From CAADGL01 sp964643885 (GTDB lineage: Bacteria > Planctomycetota > Phycisphaerae > UBA1845 > Fen-1342), in NCBI GenBank assembly GCA_964643885.1, contig CAZXUI010000112.1:1-7742 (forward strand): a stretch of 7,742 nt of DNA, read 5' to 3'. The position numbers were made by a program, and so were the translations under genes. Positions 5,449 through 7,742 of the stretch are shown in pieces; position 1 is the first letter of the stretch; every line of letters begins with the position of its first letter. The notes under the pieces are model-generated. The model saw nothing but the letters and a program-made list of their open reading frames with translations. It was not told the DNA's origin and made no database searches.

Positions 5449-7742
<2,294 letters not shown>

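Overview
This window reads as a piece of a high-GC bacterial chromosome, most likely from a planctomycete. The evidence is the RNA polymerase beta sequence: DQTNPLSQLTHERR in the rifampicin region, the RLRPGNPVQLDKARKLF-like block, and an N-terminal stretch starting SIPDLIQIQTESY. These match my memory of planctomycete RpoB better than proteobacterial or Gram-positive RpoB. No database search was possible.

Layout. Positions 1-56 (minus strand) hold the first 18 codons of ruvX (yqgF), a Holliday junction resolvase/RNase H-fold gene running out of the window. Positions 57-354 are a non-coding divergent control region. It holds a good sigma70-type promoter for rpoB (-10 TATAAT), a weaker opposed promoter for ruvX, a 12-bp perfect palindrome inside the rpoB promoter, and a roughly 200-nt rpoB leader with nested complementary stems. 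Positions 355-4182 are a complete rpoB (1275 aa). Positions 4183-5448 separate rpoB from rpoC, which normally adjoin. This stretch holds a GNAT-fold acetyltransferase-like gene (4268-4759), a HEPN-domain gene (4769-5161) and a small acidic protein gene (5145-5408, overlapping the HEPN gene by 17 nt). A 16-bp perfect palindrome lies just before rpoC. Positions 5449-7742 are the first 764 codons of rpoC, cut by the window edge at the end of the bridge helix.

How the parts fit. All genes from rpoB to rpoC lie on one strand with short gaps, and no strong terminator is visible, so they probably form one transcript. The two polymerase genes are housekeeping, and every catalytic and metal-binding residue checked is present. 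The unusual part is the inserted cassette. The HEPN/small-protein pair has the form of a two-gene toxin-antitoxin or RNA-processing module: a basic HEPN protein, an acidic partner and overlapping reading frames. Its codon use is clearly less GC-biased than that of rpoB and rpoC. No ribosomal protein genes (rplJ/rplL) precede rpoB, which is also a departure from the common order.
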